From: Bimuria novae-zelandiae CBS 107.79
Taxonomy: Eukaryota > Ascomycota > Dothideomycetes > Pleosporales > Didymosphaeriaceae
DNA length: 64,000 nucleotides
Assembly (NCBI GenBank): GCA_010015655.1
Contig: ML976783.1
Coordinates: 78,684-142,683, forward strand
Reading direction: 5' to 3'
Below, one piece after another: positions 35,096 to 48,600 of the stretch; position 1 is the first letter of the stretch, and each line of letters opens with the position of its first letter. The translations under genes and the position numbers were made by a program. The notes beneath the pieces were generated by a model. That model was not told where the DNA came from, searched no databases, and saw nothing but the letters and a program-made list of their open reading frames with translations.

Positions 35096-38000
35096 ATGGC
35101 TGCTGTAGCTAAAAGCGCGATGCGAACTAATAGATATATAGCCTATTATTAACCTAGATAGAGCGAAACTCCCACGTAAAAGGCCGACACCGCCGTCGCC
35201 GCCAGAAATAGCGAGTTACTAACCGATTATCCGCGTAAACGACGACGATTAATAGAACCCTCTAACACGCCTATTAGAGCTATTAAACTTAGGACTTAAG
35301 GCATATAAGGAGGATATTAAGTTCTATAAGATATAGCTTAAAGACTATAAGATAAAGGACAAGGAATACCGCGAAGAGAGATTAAGTCTTAAGAAAGTAA
35401 TTATCTATATCTAATCTACTATGTTGCCACACCTGCAACGCAACTGCTGCAAGCCTGGAGAGTAAATCTAGCAATAGATTACGTCTCTAACACAGACTAT
35501 AGGCGTTAATAAAGAAGACGAGCGGGATAGAGCAAGAGTACGATACCTACAGGCCCTTAAGCTAATAAGACAACCCTTAAACTAGGATACCTCTCTAACT
35601 AAGTATAATTAGGTAGCTATAGAAGCAGAGACAAATAATATCGCTAAAGTATAATTAATCTATAATACTATAAAGGACTTCCTAACTACGATTATAAAGG
35701 CTACTCCCACTTGGGGCGTGTCCTTTTAAGAAACTAGACGCCAAGACGCAGATATAATAAGGAAGGAGATAATAAAACGCTTCTAAGAATATATAGTAAT
35801 ACTCCACCCGATTAAGGGTAAACAGCATAGGGGCGCCTTTTCTACTAGTAAGCTATCTCTCGCTGCTAGTAGTGCATCCACCCCAGGCACTAACAGGGAC
35901 GCCTCTTATACTGCTAAAGACGCGCTATCTTCCACGAATAGCCAACGTAGACAGGGGAGACCTTGACAAAAACGATTCTTTAGTTAAAGTACTATATCCA
36001 AGTAGTCTTTGATAGAGAATATAATAGTAGTTAAAGGCAAAAAATACCTTAGTTATAAATAAAGGCATAGTCTAAAAGACTGCTTCTACGCATATCTAGA
36101 TTATGCACTAGAGTGGTTTAGGCCACGACCTGGCTTTGCAGACATGGTATAATACAGAATCCAAAATGATTTACATCTACAAGAGGAGATAAGGAAGGTG
36201 AAAAGACTAAAGTCTTAAACACCTAGAATTAAATTATCGCATACTCCTACTCTAACTCGAATTACTAAGGCTAATAATAAGTGACTAGATAGACGCAAGA
36301 TTACTAAAATCCTAGCGAGCTTCTAAGCCGTATCCTTCTATAATAAATTAAACACGTACCTATTGCGATGCTTAGCCATACTTAATTTAGGTATAACCTG
36401 CTATATCTTTAATAATATTAATTGCTTTATCTCATACCAGCCACCGGCGTCAGGAGACTTTATATGGGCAGGGAATACATAAATATAGATCTAAGGATAC
36501 AGAACTGTCTATCTTAACGTATAGAGTGCAAGTGGTAATTAAATAATATAGCTAGATAATGTCGCCTATTACCCTAATTTGCTCTGTAACCTTGTATCGT
36601 TTCGATTACTCTAGAGGCAAGGCCTTTAGTAGGACACAAGGGTAGACCTAACGACTCTAAAAAGAAGAGATAATACTGTGCTAGCAGAACTTTAAGAGTT
36701 GCACGAACAGTGGGTGCTAGAATATAGAATAAGGCTAATAGGTAGTATTCCTACTAATGCTGCGCACGCCACTCACAAGACTAATATACGCACTAAACAA
36801 AAACTATAGAAGGCAAATGCGTGGACCTAGCACTAATAATTAGGCTATCTAGGCCCTTAGGCCCTTGAACACCTCGTGTAGTAATCTAAGGGAGTGAGGA
36901 TTAAAGGCCTCCCTATAATTAAATATAACGCCTGCGGCAAAGTAAAACTAAAATGGTAAATACGCTGGCAAGCTAGGGAGCGAACTGAAGGCCCTGGCGA
37001 GCGAGTCGTAATAGACTTTCACGACTACGAAGCAGATAGCTTAATAAGAAAGAAGAGCTAAATGCTAATTACTAACTAATTCTCCGGCTTCGCATAGGAC
37101 TACTACTTTAAGGATAACTACCTAGCACGCTTAATTATTAAATTACTTAGCACCTTTATATAGTTTATAAAAGTATAATATAACATTATAGTAAAAGTAA
37201 TTAAATCTGATAACAAGATCTTCTTTATTAAGGTAAACGTTAAGAAGTGGTGCTTAGCGCAAGGTATTAAGATTAAGTCTTTAGCACTAGATACTTAAGC
37301 ACAAAATAGAGGAGCTAAACGCTTAGGGGGTATAATTAAGGAGAAAGCGCGCGCGATGCGACTTAACTCTAACCTACCTTAGTAAATATAGCCTAAGATC
37401 ATCCGAGCCGTAGTCTACCTATATAATTAAACGCCGAACTACGCCAATCGATAGCGATCTCTATATAAAGTGTTCTTTATAATAGTAGCCTTTCAGAACG
37501 GCATTGTCACCTAACTAAAGAAGCCTAATTAAGCTTACTTAAAAGCCTATGGCTGTAAGACCTTTACTATAACTAATAATACTAAACGTGGCAAGAGCAA
37601 GCTTTAGCGACTAGATCCTAAAGTATAGATAGGTTATTTAGTTAGCTATAAATTAACTAATATCTAGAGAATATGGATTCCCTCTCTAGTAAAGATAATT
37701 AGTACTCGCGATGTAATTTTCGACGAGGATACTGTGTTCTTAGGCAAAACTAAAGACCTAGTGGATAACCTTATGCATAACACATTAGAAGAAATAGTAG
37801 CCTAGGTGCGATTAGTAAAGCTACCTTCTTTACCTTAATAAGAGCAAGCCACCGAGTCCTTCTTTAAGGATAAAATAATTAGTAAAGCGCTAGAGGAAGA
37901 GGTTAAAAGCGCTCCTAAGTATAATTAAGGCAGGAGAGCTAGGTACGAATATCTAACGCCTTTATTAACACTGCTACTAGTGACACTCCTTGCACAACTA

Positions 38001-39810
38001 ATGGCAGGAGACGATTAAGCTAGACTACCCTAAGAGTTATAAACAGGGTAATTATAAATAAGCGCATAGGCCGCAGCCTTTATAGCAGGCACTAAAGCTA
38101 GTAGTAACGGTAAATACGAAGGCAAGGTTCTAGATAAGGCGTAGCTTTAATAAATAATTATATTAGGTAAGAAGCCACATCGAAGCGTGCTTCTAGAGCC
38201 ACCTATATGCTAAAGTAAGCTCTAAGATCACCCTCTTTATAATATGTGGAAGGAAGCAGAACGTTCCTATCTACAGAGCTACAAGGAAATAACGTCTTAA
38301 AGCGAGGTCGTAGCAGCTCTAGTAAAGGAAGTAGGCTATTAAATCCTTAACTATATGTGGGTATACACCTATAAGTTCGACAAACACTATTAACTATAAA
38401 AGTGTAAGGCAAGGCTAGTGGTGCAGGGCAATTAATAGTGGCACCTAACCTTATAAGAAACCTACGCTATAATACTTATAAAACGATCCTTTCGCATGCT
38501 TATAGCAATTATAGCTTAGTTCGACCTAGAGCTTATCTAACATAACGTTACGAACGCGTTTGTTCACGCAAAGCTGGACAGAGAAATCTACATAAGAATG
38601 CCCCGCGGATACTCGCGAGCAGGCACAGTCTTTAAACTACATAAAGCACTGTATAGACTGCGCATATCTCTACTGCTCTGGTAAAGAGAGTTTACATTAA
38701 CGCTCTATGATATTGGCTTTAAAACAGTGCCTCACGAGCCATGCTACCTTATTAAGGACGGCATTATTATCTTCTTCTATGTAGATAATCTTATTATCGC
38801 CTATTAGAAGAATTACGAGCCTGCAGCAAAAGTAGCTATTAAAGAGATAAGAACTAAATTTACCCTTACTAGCGGGAAAGACTTGCAATAGTTTTTAGGA
38901 ATTAAAATTATTAGGGACTGCTTAAATAGAAAGATCTGGCTTTTATAAGTATTATATATTAATAAAATATCGCGCCTTATCGATCACCATGAGATTCGCC
39001 ACAATACCTTAATAGGTTTAATCGAATTACTCCTAAAAATAGGACTAGCTAGTAAGGGTGAGATTAATTAATACTAGCGCAAAGTTGGATTAATTCTCTA
39101 TACTATAGTTATAACTTAACTAGATATCGCCTTTGCAAGATCTAGATTATCACGATTCTTATCTAACCTAAGTAAAGAGTATTAAGTGGCTACTAACTAA
39201 GTTCTCCTCTATCTTGCTAATACTAAATTACTAGGTCTTTAGCTTAGGGGTGTAGATACTCTAGAAGTAGTAAGCAACGCATCCTTTATAGATAATACAC
39301 TTGATTGTAAGAGTTTACAAGGATATATTATTAAGCTATTTAGCGGCTTAATTGCCTGGAAAGCAAGCAAGCAAGATATAGTCACTATATTAACAACAGA
39401 GGCTAAACTTCTAGCGCTTTTATAAGTGGCTAAGGAGGCTATCTTTACTTCACGATTACTCTAGGAGCTCTAGATCGCTATAAGCAATTACCTAATTATA
39501 ATTAACTGCGATAATTAACAAACTATTCGCCTAGTTACTAAAGAGATCGTAAAGCTGCAGACCAAGCTCCGCCATGTAGATATCCATAATTACTAGCTAA
39601 GACAAGAAGTCACACTTAGGATAATTAAGGTAGACTATTAACGCTTAGAGGACATGGTTGCAGATGGACTTACAAAGGCCCTGCTAGTAAATAAATAGAG
39701 CAAGTTTCTAAATAAGCTAGGACTTAAAGATATATTAGACAAGATTACTAATTAAGAGATTACCCTGCAGGATCTACAGCAAAGGATAGAGGCCTTTAAG
39801 TTAGAATAAT
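35096..39810 (+). pseudogene. gag-pol of copia-1, broken
   Basis: The probable Gag start is ATG 35096 (MAAVAKSAMRTNRYI). The integrase core starts near 37007 (ERVVIDFHDYEAD); a DEDTVF segment is at about 37715. Reverse transcriptase includes NAFVHAKLDREIYIRMPRGY (about 38550-38610) and the active-site box YVDN at 38778-38789, with the second Asp now Asn. RNase H shows IAWKASKQDIVT near 39355 and ends with DMVADGLTKAL near 39655. The order integrase before RT separates copia from gypsy. Stops occur throughout, but several stretches of 30 or more codons remain readable, so RIP is lighter than in gypsy B. Confidence 0.86.
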
Positions 39811-39866
39811 AGACAGATAAATAATGCGAAGGTCCAGCTTGAGGATAAGCCCAAGCTAAGGGGGTG

Positions 39867-40090
39867 TGTCCGATTATATGGCCTCTATCTGTTATGGATA
39901 TAAGGCTGGAGCACTCTCTCTTTTGTACTATTCTAAATAGGGCTAGCGCTGCAGCGGCACTTATTTGGAGCCTCGCACACATCTGTATTCCAGACATAGA
40001 CAGAACACGAACATCATTAATAAATTATCACAACCATTAATTCTCATCATTGCATTATCTTAAAGTGACAGAACACTATCAAATCTGACA
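39867..40090 (+). repeat. 3' LTR of copia-1
   Basis: Starts TGTCCGATT immediately after the purine tract AAGCTAAGGGGG and ends CAAATCTGACA. It retains more CpA than the 5' LTR. Confidence 0.92.
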
Positions 40091-40095
40091 TATCG

Positions 40096-40900
40096 CGAGA
40101 AGCTTAAAGAGTTGCTATAGGGCTAGCTAAATACCTACCTAGATAAAATGCAGGCTTTCTTATATAATAATTATAACGTAAAAGCCTTATAAATAACTAT
40201 TTAAGAGACCCTTGCTAGCATAAGGTAAAGTTAAAAAGTAGTAACTAAAGTAGTAGCTAAGCGTAATATAGTTTTTAATTAAGCGTTTTAAGCTTGCTAC
40301 TAGCCAGCGTATAAGGTAAAGTAAGTAATAATACTTAATAAAAGCGCTTATAATAAGCGTATAAGTAATTATAAGTATACCTAGTTAGAGGTAAATATAC
40401 TAGTTTAAATATTATATTTAGTATAAAGGTTAGAGAGGTAGAGCTTGCTACTAGCTATAGACATTAATAAATATTTTAATTACTTTATTTATTAAGGAGC
40501 AATCACGGCGGAGCTAATAAAAAAGTTTATAGCTAGTAAAATACTACTATATTACACGTCGTACCTAAGCCCACGCTTAGTAATTATAATAAATAACGCT
40601 TTTATTTATTAATTAGCTAGAATTTAATATCTTTATTTAGACGGTAAAGTAGTACTTAAGTACTTACTATTATACTTACCTAATATAAATCTAATTAAGC
40701 AGAGCTTTAAGACGTTAAAGTTATAAATAAAAAAGAACCTCTAGCTGGCGCCTATCTTTTAAGATTTCTTATACTTTTTAGAGTTAGGCGTGCAGGAGGT
40801 TTGCTACAATAACGTACGGGCGAGAAAGTACTTCAGCCACTTAGGCTAGTAGATGTAAGGTGTATAAGAGATAAAGAGCTTAAGCGATTAACGCGTTATT
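40096..40900 (+). pseudogene. DDE_3 transposase (element X), remainder, RIPed
   Basis: Continues the frame from 34767. It reads REKLKELL, YLDKMQAFLYNNYNVKAL, a GAITAELIKKFIASKILLYY strand, VIIINNAFIYQ (second acidic position now Asn) and YLPNINLIKQSFKTLKLWI-like C-terminal motif; the usual form of that last motif carries the catalytic Asp and Glu. These are the IS630/Tc1 DDE_3 landmarks. The element is therefore a relative of the transposon at 1-845 and was the target of copia-1. All frames contain stops. Confidence 0.75.
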
Positions 40901-42313
40901 ATTAAGTATAAATATTACTAAGTATTACGATAGTAGCCCGTGCGGACTTAGTATTTACTAGCGTTAAGTTATTTATATTATAGTTTTATATAATTCTATT
41001 AATAAGTTAATTTAATATATATATACTTAGGCAATAACTTCCTTAAAATTAACTTTTATAGGCTAGAATTAGTAAAATAAAGAATATAAATTTCTTAATA
41101 AAAGTACTTATAACGCGACTTATATCTAGAAGTAATTAATAATATAACTAAAGCGTAAAGTATAAGTAACTATAAAATTAACGTTTGTAATCTAGCCTTA
41201 AGCTTTAGTAACTTCTTATATTTATTATATAAATAAGCTCTCCTCGCCCTTATCCTTGTCCTCTTGCTTGTTTCGCTCCTTACGCTCCTTACGCTTCTTA
41301 CGCTCTATACGCTCTTTCTTCTTTTTTATATTTTTTAGGCACTAAGCTTTTTACTTTAAAGTTAGTTTTTTAAATTTACGCTGCTAGCAGATAGCATATA
41401 CTTAAAATTTAAGTAATAAAGGTAGTAGTAGCTCTTATACCTTTTATTATAAAATATATAGTATGCTAGCCTTTAAGAGATCTATAACCACGTTAAGGTT
41501 AATTCTATTATTCTTAACTATAGTAAAGACTTTTCTTATATCTTTATAATCTTTATGTGGATCCTTGTCGAGCCACTACTATAGGAAAAGCAGTGTTATA
41601 TAATAAAGCTCTTTTATATTACTATATGTTAATAGATCCTACGTTAAAACTAGTAAGTTCTTTAGTAGGTAATCAGGCTCTTGCTACTGAGCAGGCAATT
41701 ATTAAAATAACTAACTTTATACTAATTAACTTACTATAAATATAATTAGTAATTTAAATATATCTTTTATTATAGGCTTGCTATTAAAGTTACTCTTCCT
41801 CCGCCGTCGCCTAGCCTGCTCACGAGACCTCGCTATTATTAACCAAACGTTGTCTAACGGCGCTGCAACTGTACACCTTTATAGCGACACCTCGCGGGCC
41901 CATATGGCGACTATATTGCCCTCGACGGGTATATGATCGGAGAATCGCACTACCAACAATTTAGTACGCTAAAAGTAGCACACATGGGCGTAGTTCGAGC
42001 ATATAGTGTCCTGGCACCTTTACGCGTTCTGTATTTAAATAGCTAGCCTATTACCTATTTAATTAATTACTATAACGTCTAGTAGCTTAGCAAGTTAGTA
42101 ATTAGTAGTAGTAAGTTATACTTAAGAGCCTTACGGGCTACCTATACGTAATTAACTTAAAATAGGTACCTAAAGTAACTTTAGTAATAGTACTAAATTA
42201 AAATTTATATACGTAGTAGCCCCTAGGGATACTAATTATAGTAACTCTTTTACGCTAGTTTTTATATTAGTAAAATATAAGTAACTCTCTTTACGTTTAA
42301 AAGTTTTTACTAT
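40901..42313. other. RIPed DNA of uncertain identity with a GC-rich patch
   Basis: Mostly CpA-poor AT-rich DNA. At 41240-41330 the minus strand encodes a Lys/Arg/Glu-rich run (KKERIERKKRKERKERNKQ) like the basic tails of some transposases. A normal-GC patch at about 41795-42030 with no recognised content interrupts it. The frame 41557-41739 has no domain. Confidence 0.4.
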
Positions 42314-42771
42314 TGTTAGGATCCGAGCGACCTACAAGTGTCGAGGACCAACGATGGGCAGCCGCGGGGTAACCATCGGTGGGACTGCACTACCGAGGTC
42401 ACGTGATCTACTATCCCGCCAAGAATACCATCCCGGATGGCACAACCCTCCCGGATAGCACAACCCTCCTAGATGGCATAACCATCCAGGATAGCACAGG
42501 ATTATGGGATAGCAGGAAAAGGATTAAATATATAAACCCACATAAATACTTTTACGGTATTCGTGTTTAACCTGTTTATTAATCTATCGTTTAGATCTGA
42601 ATAAGCAACCTTGTTGATTTGATTATGCTATACACACCTTTAATACTAACGCCCTAGTGACAAGCGCAAGCTATTACTACAACCCTCTCCTGTCCTACCA
42701 GTATTCCTGCCCGAGAACCAACCTTAGCCCCTTAGGGATTAGCTATCTCTTTGGGATCTTAACAACTATAT
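42314..42771. repeat. Solo LTR, 458 bp, unmutated
   Basis: Begins TGTTAGGATCC and ends GGGATCTTAACA (terminal inversion), flanked by ACTAT at 42309-42313 and 42772-42776. GC and CpA content are normal against RIPed flanks. It contains four 18-bp tandem units at 42426-42497. No related internal region is present in the window. Confidence 0.85.
42426..42497. repeat. Tandem repeat, four 18-bp units in solo LTR
   Basis: Units resemble AACCCTCCCGGATAGCAC with 1-4 differences each. In an LTR such arrays commonly sit in U3 and may act as enhancers (inference). Confidence 0.8.
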
Positions 42772-43401
42772 AATCCTTTACTAAAGTTTAACTTAAATAT
42801 ATAATAATAGTAAGGCTTTTAATAAAGACTTTTTCCTAGGTACTTATTTTTATAATAATACTATTAGCCTATCTCTACACTTTGCCTATTATTAGGCTTT
42901 TAAGTAGTTACTTATAGTTACTATCCTCTACGCTATTAACTATCTTATTATTATAATACGCTTTATAGTAACACCTTATATAAGTTTTATTAATTACTTT
43001 AATAAGCTCCTTATCTAATTATTATATAAAAGGACCTAGATAGGCTAATAATAGGCTATTCTTTAAGTATATTTTTTACTCCTTAACGTTTTTATTTTTA
43101 AATTACTCTACCTTAGCTACCTTAGTAGTAATTATATAATTAGCTTTATTTATTATTTTTTATAAAGGTGCCCTAGCCTTTACTTTTTTAAAAGTCTTTT
43201 TATAAAGTAACTTTATTATATATAACTTTTTAGCTACCTGCGTTGCTTAGGGTAGATTCTTACCCTCCTTAAATACCTAAGTACTTTTATGTTTATAACT
43301 TTTAGCTAGCATTATAATAATCCTTAAGGATAATAGCAGGATATTATTTAAAGGATAAATTTATATATAGTATCTAATTATTTAGAAAAATAGGTGGGGT
43401 C
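42772..43401. other. RIPed DNA, unidentified
   Basis: AT-rich, CpA-poor. The minus strand shows ghost coding rich in Lys/Ile/Asn with coiled-coil flavour, but no motif can be named. Confidence 0.35.
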
Positions 43402-43469
43402 AAATGACGCGCAGGAAGCGATTACCTAACAAGCGCCCAGGTCACATGGTGAGCGGGAATTTACGAAAC
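43402..43469 (-). repeat. 68-bp inverted repeat, right copy
   Basis: Reverse complement partner of 34418-34485; the outer 32 bp (43438-43469) are identical. It marks the return to normal-GC DNA. Confidence 0.75.
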
Positions 43470-44385
43470 CACCGATAAGATCAGAAAGACTTGGCACCGT
43501 TCTCACCCTAAGGTTTAACAGCTCGAGCCATTCCAGCTTGCGCAAAAGCCTGCAGAGGGCGGACGCACACCCAGAGCAGCACGAACCCAAAGCTGCCATC
43601 CTCGCCGTCGGTGCAGCCATGCACGCTCTTCCAAGCGAGGGTACCAGACCTGAACAAAGTGCCCAGGTCCGCCATTGTACCCGCACCCAGCAGGAACACC
43701 CGAATCTGGTATCTCCTTCCTCGCAGCCACAGCCCGTAAGAGCACCCTCATCCGCAGTGTAGAACAGGCGACGCGCCGCGTCCAGCTGCGGGGCGTGTGC
43801 GCGCGTTATACCCGAGATGCAGCCGAGGACGCCAGCTCTAGGCCATCAGCGATGCCATCTCCCTCAGCGCTGAGCGATGTGCGAGCGAATCCAGCGAGCC
43901 CTTATGGAGGCCTGGCCGATGCGAAGGACGCACGATGCGTGATGTAGTGTGCGAGGCGAGCGAGCGAACAGGCGGCGCGCGCAACGTCTAGGTTATCGGC
44001 GGTCGAGGTGGTGTGCTGGTGGCATCGCGGCTACGTACGAGGTATTGGGTTACACCTCTGTGGATGTGTGGGTGGGCGGCGTGCCAACTTGTTCGAGGAG
44101 ACAAAGGTGACGGCGGCCGTGTGAGCGGTAGGAAGGGTGTGAGCGGACGGTAGGATCAGCACACTCCAGGGCTGCAGTAAACTTGAGATGTAGAAGATTT
44201 GCATTGGACGGCGGCTATAAAGTAATATTCGTCGCTTACAGAAAAGTAGAGGGTCTCACGTCGATACATCAACTCTGTCAGTCTATCCAACCGAGGAGAT
44301 GTGGCACGGTCACTTCGGTGTGGCTTGACTCACTAGCCACGAGCTCTATCGACCTAAGTACTTTAATTACTACTAATATCATACG
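43470..44385. other. Unmutated unique DNA, no recognisable gene
   Basis: Normal GC between the inverted repeat and the LTR of copia-2. Overlapping Ala/Arg/Pro-rich frames on both strands (43426-43686 minus, 43675-43947 plus) look like GC-rich chance frames. Confidence 0.45.
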
Positions 44386-44608
44386 TGTCAGATTTAAGGG
44401 TGTTCTTCATAGATTAGAATAATTATTAATTTTTCCGCTATAGGAGGGAGCATCCTCTATATAATCATAAGGACATCCCTTGCTTTATTGTAGAATATAT
44501 CTTGTATAAGGGAGGAATGTATCTCGTGCAAGAGAGGAATGTATCTTATATAAGGGTACAGGCGCGCCAGCCACCTTGCAAGCGCAAAGGACCATATAAT
44601 TAGATACA
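44386..44608 (-). repeat. 3' LTR of copia-2 (223 bp)
   Basis: In element sense it starts TGTATCTAATTATATGG and ends AAATCTGACA, the same end as copia-1. The adjoining polypurine tract (reverse of 44609-44625) matches copia-1. The 5 bp outside the LTR are ATACG. Less mutated than the body. Confidence 0.85.
44493..44558. repeat. Tandem repeat, three 22-bp units in copia-2 LTR
   Basis: Units of the form GAATGTATCTYGTRYAAGRG. Absent from the copia-1 LTR, so the two LTRs differ in U3. Confidence 0.75.
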
Positions 44609-45214
44609 CCCCCCTAGCTTAGGCTTATCCTTAAGCTAGAGATTATCTATTAGTAATTAGATAGTTTTATAGTTTAATTTTAAAAGCCTCTAATTTTTGC
44701 TATAGCTTAAGCAGGTTAATTTTTTATTTTTTATTTTATTCTTAATCTCTATAAGTTTTAGTTTATTTAGAAACTTCCTCTATTTATTGGGTAGTAAAGT
44801 CTTTATAAGTCTATCTATAATTATATCTTTTAATCATTAATAGTCTAACCTAATTATCCTTAGTACGACCTTTTAACTTAGCTAATAATTATAAATATCT
44901 ATATAATGGAGCTTTGTTTGTAACTTAGCAATCTCTTTAATAATAAGGTATATTATTTACTATTTATTATGATTAATTATAATGAAAGACTTACTAAGTT
45001 TAATCTTTAGCTCCTTTAGTAATAATAAGATAAATATAGCCTCCTTAGCAACCTGCGAGTGAGCTAGTAATTTAGCTTTAATTATTAATATAGTAACTAT
45101 ATCTTGCTTAATTACTTTCTAAGTAATTATGCTACTAAAAAGATTAATAATATATTCTTCCGAGCACTTGTAATAAAGTATATTATTATTAAAAAACGCG
45201 TTACTTACTATTTT

Positions 45215-45643
45215 TGTTATGGGGCGCTCTCGCTTGATCCGATCCAGGTTAGGGTAGTAAGGTAATTAGGGGTCTTATAGATTATTTAGTAGTATAAGTT
45301 AATGCGACACTTAGCGCGTAGCTAAATAATTTAATCTTATCATAAATAAAATAACTATTAGTCTATATAGGAGAACGTACTTACATAAAAAATATGTAAG
45401 TTAACTATAAGGAGCGTATAATAGGAAACTATTCTATGTATATATATATCTTGCTTGCTTAGTTACTTAGCACTACTAATTAACTAAGTAGTTATGTGCC
45501 TTACTTAGTTACTTAGTACTACTAATCTACTAAGTAGTTATATAATCCTAAGACTAGCTCCTTAGCGTACTTATTAGCTTATTTCTTAACTACCTATCCT
45601 TATAAGCGCCTATCCCTTATTATTTTACTTTTAGTTTATAACA
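45215..45643 (-). repeat. 3' LTR of gypsy F (429 bp)
   Basis: In sense it follows a purine tract (reverse of 45644-45659), starts TGTTATAAAC and ends CATAACA. The R/U5 half resembles the gypsy B LTR; U3 differs and contains a roughly 55-bp tandem duplication around 45450-45545. Confidence 0.82.
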
Positions 45644-48600
45644 CTATCCTCCCCTTTTTAGTCTTTATCCGCGAAAAATTATACCTACTAACTAAATAAT
45701 TAGGACTTATTATTATTATAAACTTATATTTACTATTAAGGCATACGGAAGCGTTATAGTATTAAAGTATTTTAACTACTAAACCTACTCGTGGGTTTAT
45801 AAGGTATTAGTTTATTTAGGAAAGTATAGTAATTGTCTAAAAAGGGGCGTAAAGTGCAACGTAGCTATTACTTATAATAAATTTTCTTATTTAGTTACTA
45901 CAAAGCGAAAATTAAATATATAAATTCTAAAAGTATAAAAAGAGTAAAATATAGTATTTAAGGCTATATGCGTAGCATGCGCGAAAAAAAGCGCCTAGCT
46001 AAATAGTTAGTATTAAACGCAAAGTATACTAAAGAGGCGATTATTATTAAAAGCGCTACCTTAAAGAAATTAGAGGGAGACCTGCCTTAGCCTTCCTAGC
46101 CTAACGACCCTGCTAAGCTAACTCTAGCTATCTGGTTAGTTATAGAGGAGCTCCCTCCTAACTTCTGGGATAATCCGCCGTCCCTGGCATCCTAGACCCT
46201 CCTGGGACGCGGGGTGTCCAGGTGTTCCTTATAAAACCTATTTAGGGTAGCTTTGTAGTTAGTAAGTTCCTTGCTAGTTCTTATATATTATAGCTTTTTA
46301 GCTATCCTTCTTATTTTACTAGATACTTATACTGACGCCTAAATTTTTATGGATCCGTAATTACCTTAACTTTATACTCTTTATCCTTAAGTTTTAAATA
46401 TAATTTTAATTTAGCGTTTAGTAGTGCTAGTTCTAATAATAATTTATAAAAGACTATGTGTATACGCGTATTAATAAGTAATTATAGTTTAAAATTTACT
46501 AGTCTTCTTACTTCTTAAACCTTAAATAGGTTTTTTTAAAAGTTTTCTAGTTTCTTGCTTAGTCCTATTATCTTAAGATTCTTTTATAAGAGGATAATTT
46601 TATCCCCTTTCTTAAAAGTTAGTTCCCTAATCCTTTTTCTATTTATTTATCTTATTATTTACTTATTACGTTATGCAATATTTTAGCGTAATGCTTTATA
46701 CAGGTCCTATATAAGTCTTGCCTTATTAGCTATGTCCTTCGCAACGCTTTTAATGTCTAATAGATCCTGGTAAGTTATTAGCTTACATTCGTGATTAGCG
46801 TAGTATGGCGAGTATCCTGTAGTTGCCGATCTTGCACTATTATATGCTAGTTAGGCTATTAGTAATAGCTTAACCTAATTATCCTAAAGCTTATTTACGT
46901 ATATTTAGAAGTACTATTCTAACGTCTAATTTATTCGCTTAGTTTAGCTATCTATTTTAGGATGGAAGCTTGTTGTAAGCTTATATTTAATTCCTAATTT
47001 AGCTATAAACGTGGTCTAATATAATAATGTAAATATCTTGGCCTTGTCTATAATAAACTTATCTAGTTGTCTAACCTGTAATATTAGCTCTTATTCCACT
47101 ATATAGGCTAATTCTTCTACTAATATAGCTATTTAATTAGCACGAACCTTAACTCCTTAGTTAGTTAATAGATTATAATTAAAATAAAGTTATAGGGTTT
47201 CTTATTCCCTAGTACTAATTATGCTAGTAACTTTATAATAAAGTTTATAGTTACGCTTAACTATAGTCTTAGGGGTGGCTATAATAGTTATAAAAGGCCG
47301 TAGGGCTTATGTCTCTTAGGCTTATTTTTATAACAGGCTAAATAGTTACCTAGTACCTTCTATACTATCTGGCGTAGCCTAGGGATGGCATATTCGTTTA
47401 TAATTCTACGTGTTGTTTTAGCAATCTTTAGGTATCCCTAGTACTTATCTTTATATAGTTTTTTAATTAGTAGCGGGGCGACCTGCTTATTAATCTAGAT
47501 CCTAGTTTAATAGTCTTGTGCTATTAATTTTATAGCCTTATAAAGATTATATACTTATTAATTTCCGTCCTTAAGTTAGCTATAGTCCTAAAAAGACCTT
47601 TATAAGTAGTCCTTAATAAGTAAAGTCTACGCGTCGTACTTCTAGCATTAGCGTACGTTACGTTTTATTATAATATAACATTTTATTGCTATCCTTAGTA
47701 AGAACTATATTATAGTTAAAGTTACTTTCTTCTTTTATAAGATCTAATTGTCTACTAAGAGCATTTACTACTCTATTAGCTATTCCTGCTAGATATGTAA
47801 TGTAGAAGTTATATTTTACCAACTATTCTAACTATCTAGCTTATTTATAGTTTAGCATTTTCATTGTCGTAAAGCGTGTAGGGTTTAAGTAGTCTAAAAA
47901 TACCTCTACCTAATATTTTACTTCTTTAAGCTATGCTTTCTATTACTTAAAACAGTTAATAATTACTAGGAGTTCCTTATTATAAATCTTATAATTAAGC
48001 TCTGCTTCTAAGAGCTTACTAGAATGATAAAACGCTAGTCTCTATTTCTTGTTATTATATTCTTATAGGAGTACGGCTTTTAGCGCGTAGTCTAATGCGT
48101 TAGTGTATATGCGATGTCTTCGCTCTAGGGCGTATATCTATATAGTGACGCTATTAGGAATAAGCGTTTTAATTTTTCAAAAGCTTCCTTTTCTATTTTT
48201 TATATTAGTTGCTATTTGCTAGTTTTTGTAAATTCTGTTAATAGGGCGGATATCTTAAAGTAGTTCCTAATAAATTTGCAATAGAAGTTAGTAAAGCCAA
48301 AAAATACTAGATATTTTTTACTAATTTTAGTAGTAGCTATTCTTCTATTATCGTAATTTTTTTAGGTCTATTTTAACGCCTTTTCGGGATATAATAAATC
48401 CTAAAAATTCTAGTTTAGTAATATAAAACTTGCACTTCTTAAGGTGTAGAAGTAATTTATACTCTTATAGTTTTTTAAACACCTTTTAAACGTGTTCTTT
48501 ATGTTCGTCTAAGGAACTACTTAAATAGATTAATCTATTGTCTAGATATACTATAACGAATATATCTAAGTATTTATATAAGACTTAATTTATAAGTTCT

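Larger units (their letters stand above)
34768..40090 (+). mobile_element. Ty1/copia element copia-1, full length, RIPed
   Basis: 5323 bp with 224-bp LTRs (34768-34991, 39867-40090) and a TATCG duplication at 34763-34767 and 40091-40095. Domain order integrase, reverse transcriptase, RNase H identifies Ty1/copia. It sits inside the DDE_3 transposase of element X. The family recurs as copia-2 (44386 to window end) on the other strand. Confidence 0.93.

Noticed and set aside
41557..41739. 60-codon frame in RIPed DNA
   Set aside because: No domain; surrounding DNA is mutated repeat.
43426..43947. Ala/Arg-rich frames beside the right inverted repeat
   Set aside because: GC-driven open frames on both strands with low-complexity translation; one overlaps the inverted repeat.
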